NCBI RefSeq assembly: GCF_014839805.1
Contig: NC_051139.1
Coordinates: 1,116,001 to 1,180,000, forward strand
Reading direction: 5' to 3'
Length of the DNA: 64,000 nucleotides
DNA from: Manduca sexta
Taxonomy: Eukaryota > Arthropoda > Insecta > Lepidoptera > Sphingidae
Position 1 is the first letter of the stretch. Every line of letters begins with the position of its first letter. Both the position numbers and the translations under genes were made by a program. Below the pieces are notes generated by a model that saw only the letters and a program-made list of their open reading frames with translations, was not told the DNA's origin and searched no databases. Below are positions 62,347-64,000 of the stretch, in pieces.

Positions 62347-62377
<31 letters not shown>
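62347..62377 (+). repeat. (ACAG)n microsatellite, pure
   Basis: About 31 bp of uninterrupted ACAG repeats, at the same position in the element as the 94-bp interrupted tract of copy 1. Confidence 0.95.
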
Positions 62378-62379
<2 letters not shown>

Positions 62380-62498
62380 AATTTTACTAATTGCATTTTT
62401 GGCATCAGTATCGATCCCTAATCACCCCCTGATAGTTATTTTGGAAATATATTTCATGTACAGAATTGACCTCTCTACAGATTTATTATAAGTATAGA

Positions 62499-64000
62499 AG
62501 ATAGATTATTAGGTAGTTATATTAGTCGGAGAAATATTGAGCGGTTTACCCGACAAGAAATCATTCGACAGAAAGTATTTCTGTAGACACTCACAACTAA
62601 CATGTAACGTTCGTGTTGCACGTATTTGGGTATCGTGTCCCAAAAAAATATCTGACGGCAACAGCAGAACATTACTTCACGTCGATTCGGTATTTTTTGG
62701 GACAGTGGAACGCATTTGAACTAGCCTATTGCTGTAGACAAAACCGACTACAGCATTACTTTACCTCTGATAATATTACAACATAAACATGTCAATATCG
62801 TAAAACATTTTCAAATATCTAGTCAACACAGCGTTATACTCGCACCTCTATTCAAAAGTAAATTCAAACGCTGACCTCAGGGGCATATTTATAATGTTAT
62901 AAACATCTAGCACTCAATTACCATAGATAAAGTAATACAAAGGAAATTGTTTATTCTGCGCTTCGGAGCATTGATTGACCTCTGGCCAAACAGCCAAACG
63001 GCAAAAGTCTGCTTAACGTGGAACGCACACTACTGAACAAACTCGCATTCAAATGCCCGAATTTACAAAAGTTATCTAGCTACCTGCCTAGAAAATATTA
63101 ATGACAAACAAAGAAAATATGGACTTTGCGAAATGTCTCAATCAATAACATAGGCTTGTTTTGTTTTTTTTTGTGAAAGATAACAAAACAGATAATGGAT
63201 ATAAAGGTAGACGACAGTGTTGATCCTAAATTCAACTATATCGTTGCTAGATAAAATAGTTTACAGCCAAAGCCGTCCGTGTGCGTTCCATGTCATGATA
63301 CTAAAGTCATTTCAATATTTATAAGCGATGTTAAACCATATCGGTATACACATCTCACACATTTGCATGGAACTCACCTATATAGCCTGGTTGGTCCAAA
63401 CTATTTGGAAATGTTTCACCTACAGCTCATGAAAGACGACATTGAAGTTAATATTATTAGTATACATTATGAGACGTAACATTTAACATTTATTTATTTC
63501 TTAAATACAGGTAAACTTATCCACTTTAAAAAATCAAATGCTTTAGAATAATGGGCGTATTTTAGTTACACGAGTCCATTGTAATTCAATGTGGTGGTGT
63601 TGGTGTAGTTCAGTAGTGGCGTTTGTCATTAAGTTAGCAGTTCTCTGATTTACTCCCTAGTTAAATAAAAACTCTCGCCTATGACCCTCTTTGAGTATGT
63701 AATGTAGGTTCGGCCTCACTCAAATGCTTTGTGACATGTTGTGAAATTTGACACATTATTAACATTTGTGAAATTGCGCAACGTTGTGGAATCTAGTTTT
63801 TACAATATGCACTGAGGTAACTGTCAAAGTGTTGTACAAATTCAACGTTTTTGAAATTAGTTTAAAAAATGATTTGTGATTACCGCGGACTTCCACTATA
63901 TTCCATCATTTAATTTGCCGACGTTTCAGGGAATAGAGGTTTAGGGAAGGTAAATTTAATAGGTGTTAGTTAAGGTGTATTGATTTAAAGTTCAAAAAAT
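62499..64000. other. Intergenic DNA without recognisable gene
   Basis: AT-rich; frames at 62537-62719 and 63279-63479 have no recognisable motif. Nothing else supported up to the window end. Confidence 0.5.

Larger units (their letters stand above)
61647..62498 (-). mobile_element. Helitron copy 2, minus strand, SINE-free
   Basis: CTAG at 61647-61650 preceded by A; the same 3' hairpin segment as copy 1 (gcttccgctcgcagcttcgcccgcgtgg on the + strand). It then aligns nearly base for base with copy 1 from about 61840 to its 5' end at about 62498 (agtataga). The base after the 5' end is A, not the expected T, so this boundary is less certain than in copy 1. It lacks the SINE: attttaagaaga at 62100-62111 is the unoccupied target. 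Internal segment 61702-61802 differs from copy 1. Confidence 0.88.

Noticed and set aside
1..64000. CRISPR arrays, bacterial operons, terminators or phage genes
   Set aside because: Looked for and not seen; composition, repeats and splice-like signals all point to an insect nuclear genome.

Overview
The window looks like one contig segment of a nuclear insect genome, very probably a moth or butterfly (Lepidoptera). The DNA is AT-rich with no dense gene order. The repeats are those expected of Lepidoptera: RTE-like non-LTR retrotransposons ending in CAT or TTA triplets, tRNA-derived SINEs, and Helitrons that start TCTATAC, end in a GC hairpin plus CTAG and sit between A and T. I cannot name the species. 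A run of exactly 500 N (48598-49097) is an assembly gap.

No complete host protein gene can be read. Four or five short open stretches look like possible exons on the + strand. They are a hydrophobic terminal exon at 20257-20479; a terminal exon at 38330-38555 with a weak resemblance to the C-terminus of takeout/juvenile-hormone-binding-like proteins; a signal-peptide-like first exon at 39838 behind a TATA box; and a weak hydrophobic frame (44305-44546) followed by an exon ending in an excellent GTAAGT donor (45097-45270). All need transcript support. The rest is intergenic or intronic DNA.

Layout: 1-8.8 kb has two RTE-like fragments (3820-4211 +, 6777-7932 -) and a lone LINE 3' tail. 12-18 kb has a Helitron remnant, CpG-rich patches, and a 5'-truncated LINE whose reverse-transcriptase frame is still open for 435 codons (15720-17158). 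18-24 kb has a Helitron 5' fragment and a complete Helitron (23617-24375) carrying an internal 123-bp tandem array. 25.5 kb holds an indel-free heptamer minisatellite. 29.3-30.4 kb and 61.6-62.5 kb hold two near-identical Helitrons; the first is interrupted by a 249-bp SINE with a 12-bp target duplication and the second preserves the empty site. 33.0 kb has a hAT-type MITE with perfect 14-bp inverted repeats and 8-bp target duplications. 36-60 kb has SINE and Helitron fragments scattered between unannotated stretches.

Nothing here forms an operon, defence island or CRISPR. The most informative content is the record of transposition: precise ends, target duplications, nested insertions and tandem growth inside an element. 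I see no convincing new biological system.
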